Source: Chondrus crispus
Lineage: Eukaryota; Rhodophyta; Florideophyceae; Gigartinales; Gigartinaceae
Length of the DNA: 64,000 nucleotides
Assembly (NCBI RefSeq): GCF_000350225.1
Contig: NW_005179069.1
Span: 464,612 to 528,611 of the forward strand
Reading direction: 5' to 3'
The notes under the pieces were generated by a model. That model was not told the origin of the DNA and ran no database searches. It was given only the letters and a program-made list of their open reading frames with translations. The number at the start of each line of letters is the position of its first letter. Position 1 is the stretch's first letter. Positions 34,911-46,857 of the stretch are shown piece after piece. The translations under genes were made by a program, and so were the position numbers.

Positions 34911-35986
34911 CATGGCTTGCAAGCAGTTTTGTGGCATGAAGTGTCATATCATTTACTGTACTGGTACTACTCGTACAAAAGGCATATAAAGTACTAAGTC
35001 TTCATCGTGTCCTTCAACAAGACGGAGTCTAAGCGGCATGGGTATCCTCGAGATGATGTAACCTTCAGTTGTTGTTGCCCCTCGGTATCTGTTCGATAAA
35101 TGAGGGACACGAGCGTTACGTCAATGTCACACAGAAACTATTCACGGGTCCGGCTCGGGCGCCGACGCCGGGAGTGGCTATTGTTGTTCAGCGGTCCAAT
35201 GGCGGAAAGCAGGGTGAGAAAAAAAGCTTCCGTTGCACCTCCCGTCGATATCAGTGCAGGGCGTGTGTGACCTGTGGCGGCGTCCGTCTTACACACGGCG
35301 GCATGGGTGGGGGTCGTAGCGCTGTGGTCAGGACGATCTCAGGTGTCATCGTCTATTTTTACAACTGGGGTTCTGCAAGCCCTGCTGCCCGCGCACGTTC
35401 TTGCGGCTGCTGGAAACTCGGCTTTTCTTTAGAGCTTTACTCCCTTTTTCCGGAAATGACTATTCGGGCCGTTGTATTGCACAATCTGTCCACCGCATCT
35501 CATGCATGCATAGTATCTCTTCCTCTCGGTACCCCACACATGCTATACACAACGGAGACTGTGCCTGCCAACCGTGTTGCTACGCTCGCCACATCTAATT
35601 CTCTTTGGCCACACCTGCAGGGCGTCCTCGCCTTCTCGCCTTCGTCGCCTCTGTTCCGTGCAGCACATATCCGGTCCGCTCTCTCACGACGTACTCATAC
35701 AGTGCCAATGAGGGTACAATACCGGGTCGTCCATTGGCAATCGTTCGATTGACCCTTCCTCACCGCCCCAGTCCCTTGTTGGTGCGAGCCAATCACAACA
35801 ACTTTGCACCCCTTTCGATGTACCTCTCGTACCTTTCTCTAACACTGACATCCCACTTATACATCTCTTCTTGAAAGTCCCACGACGCATGTCAGTACCT
35901 CACAATCCGTGCACACTAATGAATGAAAACTACCACCTCCATCGCCCTTCCCACCTCAGCTCATATGTCGCTTCATCCTTTCGTCC
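34911..35986. other. Upstream region of zinc-finger gene, no supported gene
   Basis: A 227-codon plus ORF exists here (35069-35752) but lacks any recognisable feature. The last 300 bases are strongly pyrimidine-rich on the plus strand, as in a core promoter and leader. Confidence 0.35.
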
Positions 35987-35994
35987 TATAAAAG
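35987..35994 (+). promoter_or_regulatory. TATA box of the zinc-finger gene
   Basis: TATAAAAG lies 225 bases before the chosen ATG, in a pyrimidine-rich context. A start of transcription near 36020 would give a leader of about 190 bases. Confidence 0.55.
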
Positions 35995-36042
35995 CAACCT
36001 CGATTTTCGCACCACTCGCAACATCCTTTCCACGCCCCCCTT

Positions 36043-36058
36043 CCCCCCCCCCCCCCCC
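36043..36058. repeat. Run of 16 C in the leader
   Basis: A C homopolymer between the TATA box and the ATG, preceded by a shorter C6 run. Confidence 0.9.
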
Positions 36059-36211
36059 AAACCCCACGCCCACCTCCTTATCACCCGCAAATCCTCACCC
36101 CACCTCCATTCACTCTCTCCCGTATCGTCTATAGCCGCAACCTTCCTACCCTCATCCGCACCCTCCTTGCCACCTGAGTCCACAATTCGCCACTCCACGT
36201 CTTTTTCAAGC

Positions 36212-37094
36212 ATGGCTGATAAAACACATCTACCTCCCATCAGCACCCTCCTGCAATTGACAGACCTTGGTTCCAACTACTCGTCACGGCATCGAAACTC
36301 ACATAGATCGCACAGGAATTTCAACAACCTTGACGGCTCGCATTTGTCTGCATCCTTTTCCCATCATCGGGGACGGTCCTCATCTCCTCTGGATTCCGAT
36401 ATCCCAGGCTCTGGTTCCCGTTCTTACAAACAGCAATCCGCCGTTCGCGATTCGCAACACTCCGGCAAGACCGCATCCCATAGCCACAAGACTGCTAGCC
36501 TCCTTCCGTCTGTAAGCGAAGTGCTCGGCTCCAATTCCACTCAAGCTGACCATTGGTCTTATAAATCTTCACAAGCATCAGGTCGAAGCACAGCTCCAGG
36601 AGCTCGGGAATTGCATGCTCCAACACGAGGTTCGTCGGTACCGTCGTCCCGACAGAGCGGACATCCGTGCGAACGCTGCGGACGCATGTTCACCCGGAAG
36701 TCTGATGCAGTCAAGCATAAAAGAGTAGTCCACGACAAGGTGAAGACATACGTCTGCCGGGAATGTGGGCGGAAATTTGCGAGGAAGGACTACTGCACGG
36801 TAAGTGTCAACCCTATTTACGTGTTTTTGGGTCCATATGTCTATATGCATTTACATGTGCAATATTCCTGGAGGCCAAGCGCAGTTTGTGAATGGCGCCC
36901 ACAAACAATTTATATTTTCTCGCTCAAGACAAACATCTAACAGTATCTTCTACCGCACATGCATTTTTGGCACCTTGCCCCACTCACAGAAACATGAGAA
37001 ATCACTGCACAACATCACTCCTCCTCCCACCCAGTACCAACTACGAAGACAGTTAGCCAGGCAACAAGCAGAAGGCCGACGAGATGTACAGTAA
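36212..37094 (+). CDS. C2H2 zinc-finger protein, two exons
   Basis: Exon 1 is 36212-36799 and exon 2 is 36990-37094, with a 190-base intron starting GTAAGT and ending CTCACAG. The product is 230 residues. I chose ATG 36212 (MADKTHLPPISTLLQLTDLG); an upstream in-frame ATG at 36167 is possible. The N-terminal 150 residues are low-complexity Ser/His/Arg. Two C2H2 fingers follow: CERCGRMFTRKSDAVKHKRV and then CRECGRKFARKDYCTKHEKS. The second is split exactly by the intron, since its two histidines come from exon 2. Splicing restores Cx2Cx12Hx4H, strong evidence that the intron is real. It is probably a sequence-specific nuclear transcription factor. No stops or shifts are present, so it is likely functional. 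Target unknown. Confidence 0.85.
36800..36989 (+). other. Spliceosomal intron
   Basis: GTAAGT donor, pyrimidine-containing CTCACAG acceptor, phase 0. It interrupts the second zinc finger between Thr and Lys. Confidence 0.8.
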
Positions 37095-38692
37095 CAAAGT
37101 GACGCTGCCAGCAACGAGAACTCGATGCTGTTATTAATTTTTTTGACGCAGCCGTTAATTGACAGAAACGTAAAAGTTCGGTTAGGAACCAAACAACTTG
37201 GGAGTCTAAAACACCTCAATGCTAGGGGTGACTTCTATGTGCTTGCAAGTATTATCCCTGTTAATGAAGGATTTAGTGTAGCACTTTGCACAGGCTCTGC
37301 GCCGCGGAGTGCCGCAAATTGTACCATTGCCTAGGCTGTTTTTGTGCAACTTGTGGTCGACCATCCCCACCTCGCCCATGGGGCGATTATAATGCGGGGA
37401 TAGAATTACCCTGGAGTAACTACATACGTCGGAAATTTCATTCATGTCTCTATAGGCTGAAAATTAGTCCCTGTACTGCTTTGTTGTTCGAAGTCTTGTG
37501 AGTGCAAAACTTTGACGGATATGTTTTTTGTTTGTTGCCTTTGCCATTTTATTCCACACATGCGCAAATTGGCCTTAGAAACGTACATCCTAAGTTCTAT
37601 TGATTGCCTGTCAGTCGATAGCGGCATACACAGACATCGGCAGTAGGTGCTAATGACAAGCCCGTTGGGTTTGGCTTTTGACGGGCATCTTTAATGCGAA
37701 GTAGAAAAGTTGGCGAGTTGCCATTAGTTATTTGATTGCACTCAAATGTAATCTAACTAGAGTTGCTCTTTCGAACAGTCGCTATCAAGAAGTCATGACG
37801 ACTAAACATGACATTAGCCAGGGCTGCGGAATCAAATTGCGACTGTCGAAGTTCGACATCAGATGTTGCCATCGTTATGCAATTCTACGCAATAATGCCC
37901 ATAACTGTAATACAAGAATCCTCAGACTCGATATAAAGAAAGAAAGAAAAAACGGCCTGCCACTTCAATTACATCGCGACAGAAAAATGCCAGGACAGTG
38001 CCCACAGAAGAGCTGGTACGCAAGAAATTGGAAGTAGAATGCCAAGAAAGCACAATATTTTGTTCAGAAGGCGTCAGGTCCATCGGTATTTAATTTTGCA
38101 TCGAACACCAGCGATATCTAGCCTTGCTTCTGGAGTTTGTGGTCTCTTTGTTCGGACTCAAATTTCGTTTGTGGCAATAACAACCTTCATTGTTCCCAGT
38201 GCCCAGGTGACAAATGAACCCATACGATGTCACTTTCAACATACTTTTTTTTGGCTTATATATGCTTGAGAAGAAGAGGAACAATACATACCCTCACCAC
38301 TGAACTGCCTTCTTCGGTGCTGCAGGATGTATGCCAGTGGGAAGTGCCTGTCCTTTCGCGTCGTTTTTCCTTAATCTAGCGAAGAAGCACTTTGAATACT
38401 GTACAGGAGAGGGTTGACGCACCTGGATTTCGCTAATTGCAATTAAACTTTTCAGGAATAGAGCATGACAAGTAATACACGTTGCAGCTATTATGTTGCT
38501 GCATGTGACTATTGACTATTGATTGTGAAATGTGATCAAATAGTGAAATCGTTTCTGTAACTCATCGCCCGCACAGAAGGCACACGTGGATATGAATTGG
38601 CGCGAATGGAGCACACCGCAACGCCTACAAACTTGTACTGCACCACGTCTAGATAATACGAAAAAAAAAAAAAAAAAAACGAAGTCCCACTA
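37095..38692. other. No recognisable gene
   Basis: AT-rich sequence with short ORFs only. It ends with an A-run of about 19 bases just before the pogo-like element. Confidence 0.4.
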
Positions 38693-41121
38693 CCCTTCTC
38701 GGGGGCCAAATTTGGGACAGGGCTTAACTTGGGACACTTAACTTCAACCGATATGAACTGCTTCTCAACGCTATTAATCAACCGAAACTGTGCATACAAG
38801 TGTTTGCCGTGGATTCGACAGCGCGTCAGAATTCAAACTGGCTGGCTGTTTGGGCGGGTAAACGATACCTGGTTTTTTTTGTCCCGAGATACTGTCCTTG
38901 ACGAGGCGGTCTACCGCTTAATCCTCAAATTACCAACCATGCCACATTCCATGAGTCAAACGGCTGCCTATATCCGGCGCCAGAAGCAGGGTGAAGAAGA
39001 GAAGCAACGCCGGGCTCGTGCCTTGACTCTATTCGGGAATGGAAGGTCGGTAAGGGATGTCGCGTCAATTTGTGGAATTTCAAAGTCCACAGCAGGTTGC
39101 ATTCATACTTGCCTGAAAGGCAAAGACAAGGAAAAATTAGAAAAGCTACTTGATCCTCTGAATAACCGGCGTGGTCGAAAGACTATCTGGACGAATGAAG
39201 AGTCTAAAGCTTTAAACGAACGCATAATTAGTGCGGCGAGAAGAGGATTTGCTGTGGATGTTCCAACACTACAGTCGACATTAAAAGAAATTTGTGCAGA
39301 TGGTCGGCAAGGATATATTAATGGGATCCCTTCTCGAGCTGCTATAAGAACGTATCGCGCACAGAACAGAGAATTGGTCTACATGAACGCTGAAAATAAA
39401 GAAGCAATCAAGATAAAAGCCGAAAACTACTATCACGTCCAAACTTTTTCCGAAACGCTCAAAAAAGTGGAGCAGGGTCATCTTGGAATCCTTAACGATC
39501 CAAACAGAATCTGTAATATGGATGAAACGCATGTGGACGGAGAGTTTGGACGTCAAATTAAGGTTTTTTCTTCGGCAAACAGCCACCACGGCGGTGCAAT
39601 TGCCAATGTTAAAGGTTCAGGAAGGCACTTGACCTCTGTTCTTATTGCGTCAACATCATGCCAACTTGCCCCCCTTTTCGCTGTAGCAGGCGGAAAGAAC
39701 GTCATGCAGTCATAGATGGCACCCCTTCCGAAGAAAGAGTACACAAAAGACAACGTTCCCCATTGGTTAACAGACGAGTCTTGGATTCCGAGGGACTGTG
39801 TTTTGAGATGTACACAGAAGGGATCTGTCGAAATGGACACAATGCCTCATATTATCGAACATATTGATAAATTTGTTCGAAAGGCAGTCCCGAGGGAGAA
39901 GGCATACATTTTGTGCCTTGATGGCCACGGGTCTAGAAAGGGAATTGAGTGGCTTGAAAAGGCGAGGAAGCACAACATAGAAGTAGTTGTGCTCCCCGCA
40001 AACACAACACATTTTTTACAACCCTGCGATAATCAAATTAACAAAAGCTTCCAGAAAGCCGTCAGGAATACCAAAGATGAGCTTTTGTCATTGGCATCCA
40101 CCAATGTACATGCCATGGGGTTTAAACTAAAGCTTGCAGTAGCGGGGCATGCTGCAGTCACAGCATCAATTGTGAGGGAGTCTTTCGTGAAAACAGGCAT
40201 CTGGCCAATGGACTACCGATTCTTAGATAGACTCAAGACAGCAGCATTTGAACGCGAACAGACCCGCACAGCACTAATCAATCGCATTGACAACGCAGGA
40301 CCGACGTCGGCGCTTAAGAGTGTTCGAAAAAGGCTCAGTGACAGTGACACATGGGGGAAGCTGAAGACAATATTCACTGAGACTTCAGACAAAACAGAAT
40401 CCATCAAACGCCTCCGCCTTGCATTGGCTGACAATGATTCTGTCAACTCGATATTACTTGGAATCAGTCGAAGGCCAATCGCCCAATGTGGCGGAGAGAC
40501 GAGGAGAGTGTTGGGGTGCGGAGCTCCGTCGCGGTGCCTTACAGTTGGGGACCTCATTGAGGGGCGCAGACAGAAGGACAAAGAAGCAAATGCTGAACGG
40601 GTTCGAGTGGAGGAAGAAAAGCGTTCGAAGGCAGAGGCGCGAGCACAAAAAAACGCGGTAAGGGAGCAAGCGAAAATGGAGCGAGATGAACTGCGTCGCC
40701 GAGAGCGGGAGGAAAGGGAGGCGATGACACGTGCGAAGTTGGGCAAGAGGTGTCGTTCCCCTTCATGTACAGGCAACCAAAAGACAGAAAAGAGCGCGCG
40801 GAGCACTGGACAGTCGACGCCATCCCGTTTTCAGGACGCTGTGGAGACTCTGATGCATTTAAGTAACAATAATTGTTAAGTAACTCAGAGTGGCTACTGT
40901 CTCAAATAAAGCCCTTTTCGAAAATTTCAACACTCTGGAAGCAGAACGAAGAATTTTAAACGTCTTGATTGACAACCCACCAATGGGCGGTGTTCCAGTT
41001 TGCTTGTATTGGGGACTCAAGGACACTTGCCCGGCATATATTCGAGGGCTCTTTAAGGGAACTGTTGTCAATTTATGGGAGTTCCCATAAATTGTGTCCC
41101 AAATTTAGCCCCGGAGAAGGG
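38693..41121 (+). mobile_element. Pogo-like DNA transposon with intact ends
   Basis: The 2,429-bp element has 27-bp terminal inverted repeats (38693-38719 and 41095-41121) reading CCCTTCTC(G/C)GGGGC(C/T)AAATTT. It is flanked on both sides by TA (38691-38692 and 41122-41123), the expected target duplication. A single transposase gene fills the interior. This is the best preserved DNA transposon in the window and probably the youngest. Confidence 0.9.
38939..40879 (+). pseudogene. Pogo/Tigger-superfamily transposase, one in-frame TAG
   Basis: ATG 38939 opens MPHSMSQTAAYIRRQKQGEE. A helix-turn-helix follows (SVRDVASICGISKSTAGCIH), then an arginine-rich GRKTIWTNEES block. The catalytic core has NMDETHVDGEFG (first Asp), ILCLDGHGSRKG (second Asp) and LPANTTHFLQPCDNQINKSF (third Asp). 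Such enzymes use a DDD or DDE triad to cut and paste at TA. The C-terminus is a long lysine/arginine/glutamate coiled coil (RVEEEKRSKAEARAQKNAVR). The only defect is TAG at 39713-39715 between the first and second Asp; the frame is the same on both sides. It may be dead, or rescued by readthrough. Upstream ORF extension to 38729 overlaps the element end and is not needed. Confidence 0.85.
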
Positions 41122-41167
41122 TACTCTTCTCATTACAAATCCTCTTCCTTTTCCTATCCCTCCCCTC

Positions 41168-41618
41168 ATGGCGCAAGTTAACCTGCCGTCGCCCACCCCT
41201 GATGACAACTGCAGCTCGTCTCTGTCTCGCGATTCTCCACCTACTCCTTCTGTTGGATATCAGCTCCATTCCACGGAAGTCATCCTCGCTACTAAGAGCA
41301 AAGCTGGACCCAGACCTACTTTTACGCCTAGCGATGACCTCATCAGCGAGAGGCTAACGCTGCACAGATCCGTATTACGAAATATGGATAGATGCAGATG
41401 AGCTTTGCCTAACCCGCCAAGCGCAAGAAACCGAATCCGAATCCGACCGCAAAAATAACCTGCAAGCGTCTCCAGGATCGATTCCAGAAGCATTGGCTTT
41501 GAACCGCGATAGAATCGAAATGTAACTATTTGAGCGCGCCAAAGAGCCCTTTATGAGACGTGAAAAGCGCGCTGCGCACGAGAACCTTGAGTTGGAGAAG
41601 TTCTGTCTCATGATGTAG
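41168..41618 (+). pseudogene. Harbinger-type partner-like protein, frameshifted
   Basis: ATG 41168 opens MAQVNLPSPTPDDNCSSSLS, a serine/proline-rich start. A one-base shift near 41395 leads to IDADELCLTRQAQETESESD and, after one TAA, to a charged helix (RREKRAAHENLELEKFCLMM) ending at 41618. The layout (disordered N-terminus, charged helical C-terminus, convergent with a Harbinger transposase) fits the second protein of a Harbinger element. No DNA-binding domain is clear. The pogo-like element ends 46 bases before this ATG and may have cut it from its promoter. Confidence 0.35.
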
Positions 41619-42198
41619 ACGTTTCGGGGGAAGAAATAGGGCGTTGAAACCGCTTAGATAAGCTTCATTTTACGGTTTCGGAGGCTGTGAGGAGGAACGA
41701 CAGGCCTTTGCCGTTCTAAAATTTCTCTATCTCGTCGTTTCGAGCGCAGACCTCGCTACTCTCCTCACGGGCCCGCAGGATGAGAACCACTGTTGTTGAG
41801 GTACTCTTGGACCGTGGCCGGCAAGTATTGGAAGTTCTGTGAGATATTGTTGGGGTAGATGAAGTTTGGCATATTCTTCGGCATCATGTATGCCAAGTAA
41901 AGCGCTCCAACGGGTGATTCTGCAATGAACATTTTTTTGAAGTCAACGGCTGTCCTTTATAGCTTTCCCTCCTTAAAAGCCTACTCTGCAGTATCTTTCA
42001 CCCTTCAAATCGCCACGTTCAATGCTCTCTGCGAAGGTATCAGATTCGAACCCTGGAACAGCACTTGAAGAAGTGGGCGGAGGCTATAATTTGAGTCTCC
42101 GTGAAGACAATACTGAATTCCATTCACCACCATTATTTCTTCTCAAGTTTCCTCCAGCCTACTCTAAGCATACAGCGTCCAGTTGTGTGTCTCTGATC
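41619..42198. other. Spacer between convergent genes
   Basis: No supported gene between the convergent partner-like and Harbinger-like ORFs. Confidence 0.4.
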
Positions 42199-42856
42199 CT
42201 ATAGCGGTCTATGCGCTTGAAGCATGAGTCCATCATGTGTCGTTACAGCCTGATATTTCAAAGCGTATTTACGCTTATGGAAATTATACGCCACGATCTG
42301 AGCCTCGGCATCACCAGGACGCGCCACTGCTATGACGGTGCCATCTGTGAAGCCCACGAAATTTGTAAGTGCGTTGCTTTTTGAGCGTATGGCGTTGGCA
42401 TATCGTACTGCATGTTCGCTTAAGGAAAATTGAAGTACAGAGTCGGTGATTAGCGCTTTTCTGAGTGCAAAAAACTTCTCCAGTCCTTCCCGAAATATTT
42501 CACAGAACTGTGTCGCATGTCTTCCAAATATTATTTCCACATCCGACCATCTCGACGGACTGCTAATGCGTCTCATGATATTACACGTGACGAGCACTAG
42601 ATCACAAGTGTATCTGTTTCGCTTAGGTGCATGTATTGACAATGGCCATCCTACACAGTCGACCATTTTGGAAAGATCATATTTCTCGAACCTAAACAAA
42701 CGATCACAGCCCAATTGAATTAGACAGTTGAAGTTGAAGGAAAAGGCAGACAGAGAAATACGGCTAGCTTTCGAAATACATTTTGCCCCCTCTGATGAGA
42801 GCACTTGATGTTTCGCCATTGCTCTGTAGAGAACTTCGGAAATAGAAGCATTACAC
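42199..42856 (-). pseudogene. Harbinger-like transposase fragment
   Basis: The minus frame contains a helical region (WSDVEIIFGRHATQFCEIFR) followed by NFVGFTDGTVIAVARPGD and YNFHKRKYALKYQAVTTHDG. This is the first-Asp block of PIF/Harbinger transposases, where an FxDGT motif precedes YNxHKRxHALKYQ. The reading stops at 42199 before the second Asp and Glu, so the catalytic domain is truncated. At 42856 the ORF runs into the end of the Tigger-like element, which appears to have inserted into this gene. It is a different Harbinger lineage from the one at 24.4-27.8 kb. Confidence 0.6.
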
Positions 42857-45018
42857 AGTGAACCCTCGATATCTGAATATGGATGGTTGCTATCTTCCCC
42901 ATTCAATTAGAGTGTATATTCAGTTTCCAAGGATGTTCCATATACAGCCAAAACATGTAACAACCCAAATCGGGTCATTTCTACCAATATTTCTAATTAA
43001 AATACTGTTTAATGCGCGTCTGCCTTGCACTGTTTGCGCATAGCAGCTTCAAACTTCGCTGCACTGTGCGCAAGGAATTCATGACTCTCGGATCAACACA
43101 GTCCTCATTTTCGAGCAAATGGCGAACAACAACAACACTCCTGAGGTGTTTTTCGAGCGTCAATGTATCCAGATACGATACATCCTCCTCTTCGGTGTCC
43201 TCACCTTCGCCCTCTCTTAGCAAACTTTGAACAGCAACGTTTGCTAGTGTCACCTCTTCGACTATCTCGACAACTTCATTCTCACCAGCCGGATTCAAAA
43301 TTGAATCCAGACACATTCGCGCACGCTCTGGCACTAGCTCTCTCACTGCATCCCGAACTCCTTCCACGTCATTCTCTGCCGATTGCCTCACAATTTGAGC
43401 CGACACCAGTGCGGTATGGTTCCAGCACTTTTCTATCACACTAGCCGGCAGTTCATCCTAAATCCTCCGCATTACCTTCATTGCTGTCAGCTGATCCAAC
43501 TTATATATATTTGACTCACTCGCGTCCAAACAATCCAGAGCCCTTTCGTATTGATGCTTGCCATACCTCGTTTTAACCGATGCTATGATCCCAGCATCGA
43601 GTGGCTGCAGCTTAGAGGTTGTGTTGGGAGGCAAATAAATCACTTCTACATTGTCCACTGACGGCAGGGATTCTTCACTGCCATAGGCAGAGAAATTATC
43701 CAGCAACAGTAGAACACAACGGTCTGGGTCCGTACGGGTGATGTATGACGAAAATCTCATCAGCCAGGCAAAAAACAGTGGCGTAGTCATCCAAGCTTTG
43801 GAGTTGTTATAATAGTTAAACCCCGGCTCTGTGCCAATTTAGTTTTTAAAACGGCGCGGTTTTCTCGCCTTGCCAATGCACATTAGAGGAAAACGCTTGG
43901 AGCCTGAAGCATTGCAACATCCCCAGTTCGTATGTCGAACCTTTTGCTTCTCACGCCCTGGCAACCGATCATGTGCAATTGTGCGATCCGGTGCCAAGTT
44001 ATAAAAATGCCCAAACTCGTCGGCGTTGAAAACGTCAGCATTCTCGAACCGATCTATCTCAGCACGGAGCTTGGGCAGCTTCCGGTCGATGGAGGCATGA
44101 TGGGCATCCCCAGACTGGCCGTCAGATGAAAGGGAACGAAGATTACAGCGGCGCTGAAAATTATGCAACCATCCGTTGCTGAAATGTAAAAATGTCCGTT
44201 TGTGGCGTGGTAGGCTTTGGTTCATTAACATCTGCAAGCGCTGTGCTTTTGGATAATCAATCCCCCATTGACGCATCGGCGAGCGGCGAACTGGGAATTG
44301 ATCCAAGAGTGTAGAGCTGCCTCAAGCTCGGAGCACACGCCCAAGCGTACACGTTTATGTATGACTGATGGAAAGAGGGACGGACGGAGAACCATTCGAA
44401 GGAGGCAAGACATTGTTGGCTGACTGGAAGGGGGCAGAAGGCCAAAGAATTTGCATGCCCAGTTGGCCAACGCAGCCTGATGGAAAGGCTCATTATGGAG
44501 GTGGCGGCGTTCCCGTTCGTCGATTATCTTTTGCTTCTGGACGACAGTTAAGGAGCTGTTCATTCGCCCCGGAGGGGGATGCATTGGAAATGGAATAGAT
44601 AAAGTGAGGTGATGAGGGAAAGATAGGGAGTGTGGTCTCAAATGTCTAGGGATTGTGCCAAGAACAGTGGAGAGATATGCTGGCGAGTCTCAGTATTGTT
44701 TCTCAATCATAAAGTTTTGCGCAGACTGTCAGGGGTGTTTGCAGCGGCGGCTGGGTCAATTTTCGATTGCTCGGGGAGGTGCGGAAATAGATCGACATTG
44801 ATGCAGCAATGCAGCTATCCTAACTCAATTGTGTCTCATAGAATGCTGTTGTATGAGGCCTGTTATGATTAAGACATAATTTTAGTATTCAGTTAGGCTC
44901 GATTCATGAATACCTCATATGTGATCTGCAATCAACGCTCCGGAGCTTGTTCAGAGCAATGGCATGCACATATTGCGGATATTCACATAACAAGGATTCA
45001 GATAGCGAGGGTTCACTG
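42856..45018 (-). mobile_element. Tigger-like DNA transposon
   Basis: Inverted ends CAGTGAACCCTCGATATCTG (42856) and its partner ending at 45018 match over 23 bases with one difference (A or C after CTCG). The CAGT...ACC start is typical of the Tigger/pogo group. TA follows the right end; the left flank has CA, consistent with one mutated base of a TA duplication. The transposase is on the minus strand. Confidence 0.8.
42993..44563 (-). pseudogene. Tigger/CENP-B-type transposase, frameshifted
   Basis: ATG 44563 starts MNSSLTVVQKQKIIDERERR, the first helix-turn-helix. After a shift near 44260, the second DNA-binding region continues (FLHFSNGWLHNFQRRCNLRS). The catalytic domain follows: DVFNADEFGHFYNLAPDRT (first Asp) and KARKPRRFKN. 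A stop and shift near 43840 intervene. Then come CVLLLLDNFSAYG (second Asp) and VIYLPPNTTSKLQPLDAGII (third Asp). The C-terminus 43439-42993 is an acidic helical tail. All three catalytic acids survive but at least two shifts and one stop make the gene inactive. Domain order and length are normal for Tigger. Confidence 0.8.
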
Positions 45019-45224
45019 TAGTTTGCTCCACAGCGCCTCCGCATGAGGATGTACGCGGCAGCCTCTCATCTGCACTTCCTTGCGACATGTAGTGCAATAC
45101 CCGTCTCGGGTAGGGGGGAGGAAGGAAGTGAAAAAGGAAAAAAACTGGATACTGTAGTCCGGGGTTGGGGGACACGCGTGTGCGACGAAGCGCACGATTA
45201 TTTTAATTATTTAATTTTATTTAC

Positions 45225-45489
45225 TAATTAGATCTAGAATCTAGAGCCGGGAGCTACTGTACTCGCCCCGGCGGGGCTCTATATAACCTAGCCCTTTGAC
45301 CGAACAAGTCAATAAACCAACCCGAGTTGCCGGAGTTGAATGTCGCCTTGGTCGAAGTCCGTCTCTATCAAGACGCTCCCTTTTAACTAAGCCTACGGCA
45401 TCCTCTATCGCTCGGGGTTCCCTTTTCTCTTTCCTTTATTTCCCTATCCTTTTCTATCTCTAATTCTACCTATTTTTCCCTTATCTTGT
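45225..45489 (+). mobile_element. LTR-like segment with TATA and AATAAA
   Basis: TTAGATCTAGAATCTAGAGC begins a GC-rich segment with TATATAA at 45280-45286 and AATAAA at 45311-45316, as in the U3-R border of an LTR. A long pyrimidine-rich stretch follows to 45489. Its first bases resemble the start of the chromovirus LTR. No matching second copy or pol gene was found, so this is a solo or partial LTR of a related family. Confidence 0.4.
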
Positions 45490-45730
45490 GTTGGTACCAT
45501 CGGCCTCGGTTGCGACCGAACCGGTGTAGGTGTTTCGAGCCATCGGGCGACACAGCTGACGCAGCGCTGCTACTGTGACCCATTTTCCGACGGAGACCGT
45601 TGCAACGACGTCTCTCTCGAAGGGCTCCGTCTTAGTACGAGCCAGTGTTGGTACCATCGGGGTCGGTTGCGACCGAACCGGTGTAGGTGTTTCGAGCCAT
45701 CGGGCGGCACGGTTGACGTAGCGCTGCTAC
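45488..45730. repeat. Two 86-bp direct repeats, period 157
   Basis: Copies at 45488-45573 and 45645-45730 begin GTGTTGGTACCATCGG and end GCGCTGCTAC. They differ at only about six positions. They sit immediately after the LTR-like segment, in the leader position of a retroelement. Confidence 0.85.
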
Positions 45731-46857
45731 TTTCATTTCATCCCGTCGGGCTGCGTTGCGACGCCCCCGTCAAAGGCCTTGTCGCGTTACAAGGTGTCGA
45801 AGAAGCTCAACGAGCATTGGCCTTACAACCCAGTGGAACCGGGGTACCTACGTACGCGCCCCACTCCACACTCGTCGAGCAGATCTCTTCGCAAGTCTCT
45901 ACCACACCGATCCCGGGCCGGGCTATTTCTCTGTGCCCCCCCCCCATCAGGGATCCGAGCTACTACGAGTCGCAAGCTCGTTTAAACGGAGAAGGGAGAG
46001 TCGGACACTCCGTAGCGCTGTGCCATCGGCAGTTTTCTTTTTGTTGCTGTTGTTGTTTTTGCTGGACCATCGGACCGCGGTCTCTGCCCGACAGGCGCAT
46101 TGCACTACAGTCTCGCACGCATGGTACCCCTCCTTACCTATCAAGCTCTCAAAACAGGCAGTGCTCTAGAATGGATCTTCTCATTGTGAAAAGGAGTGAG
46201 CAATGCAAAGTTTCAGGACTTCATTGCGGGCAGATAAATTGCTGCCAGTCCCCAACCCGCAACCATCGTCCGTTTGACAGAGGAAAAGGCCCCTGACGCT
46301 CCCGGAACAACGGAACTCTTTCTTAGGCCGCCCTTGGCAAGGAAGGAGAGATAGGGAGACATGTGATGTCCAGGAGGTGGATCATAATACGGCTAACAAC
46401 TCTGCAAGGAATGCGGAAGGAAGTTTTCACATGGACAAGAGGAGTTGCTCCGAGAGAAAGAACGCTTAACGCTGGAAGGAATTCTCTCATCATCGAGACC
46501 AAGGTCGTTAGAACAAGCTTTCTCCCTTGACCCGACGGGAAACCAGCGCACGAGGTTAAGGTATCATCAGGAGGCCCATCGCGACATCCGGAATTCTATG
46601 GAACGCGATTGTCCAGTATGCCACCAGTACCTTCCCAACGTCGCGGGACCTCCTCGGTATCTCCAATAGGGCCATACTGTGCCCATGTCGTACGGTTCTG
46701 CCCACATCCAACAACGCATGCAGAGCCCTATCTGCGCTTGCACTAGGCAACGCGCATGGATCGAATTTCCGGGAGATGAGAACGGAAGCCAAGATTTACG
46801 GTAACCATCTACACGCACGACTACTTACCGACGGACGACTATGACCAAGGCTCGGAA
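45731..46857. other. No supported gene
   Basis: Overlapping GC-rich short ORFs on both strands. A plus ORF with CPVCHQYLPN at 46445-46669 is too short and isolated to call. Confidence 0.35.

Noticed and set aside
35069..35752. 227-codon plus ORF
   Set aside because: No domain, no conserved pattern and mixed composition; several other overlapping ORFs exist. Could not be supported as a gene.
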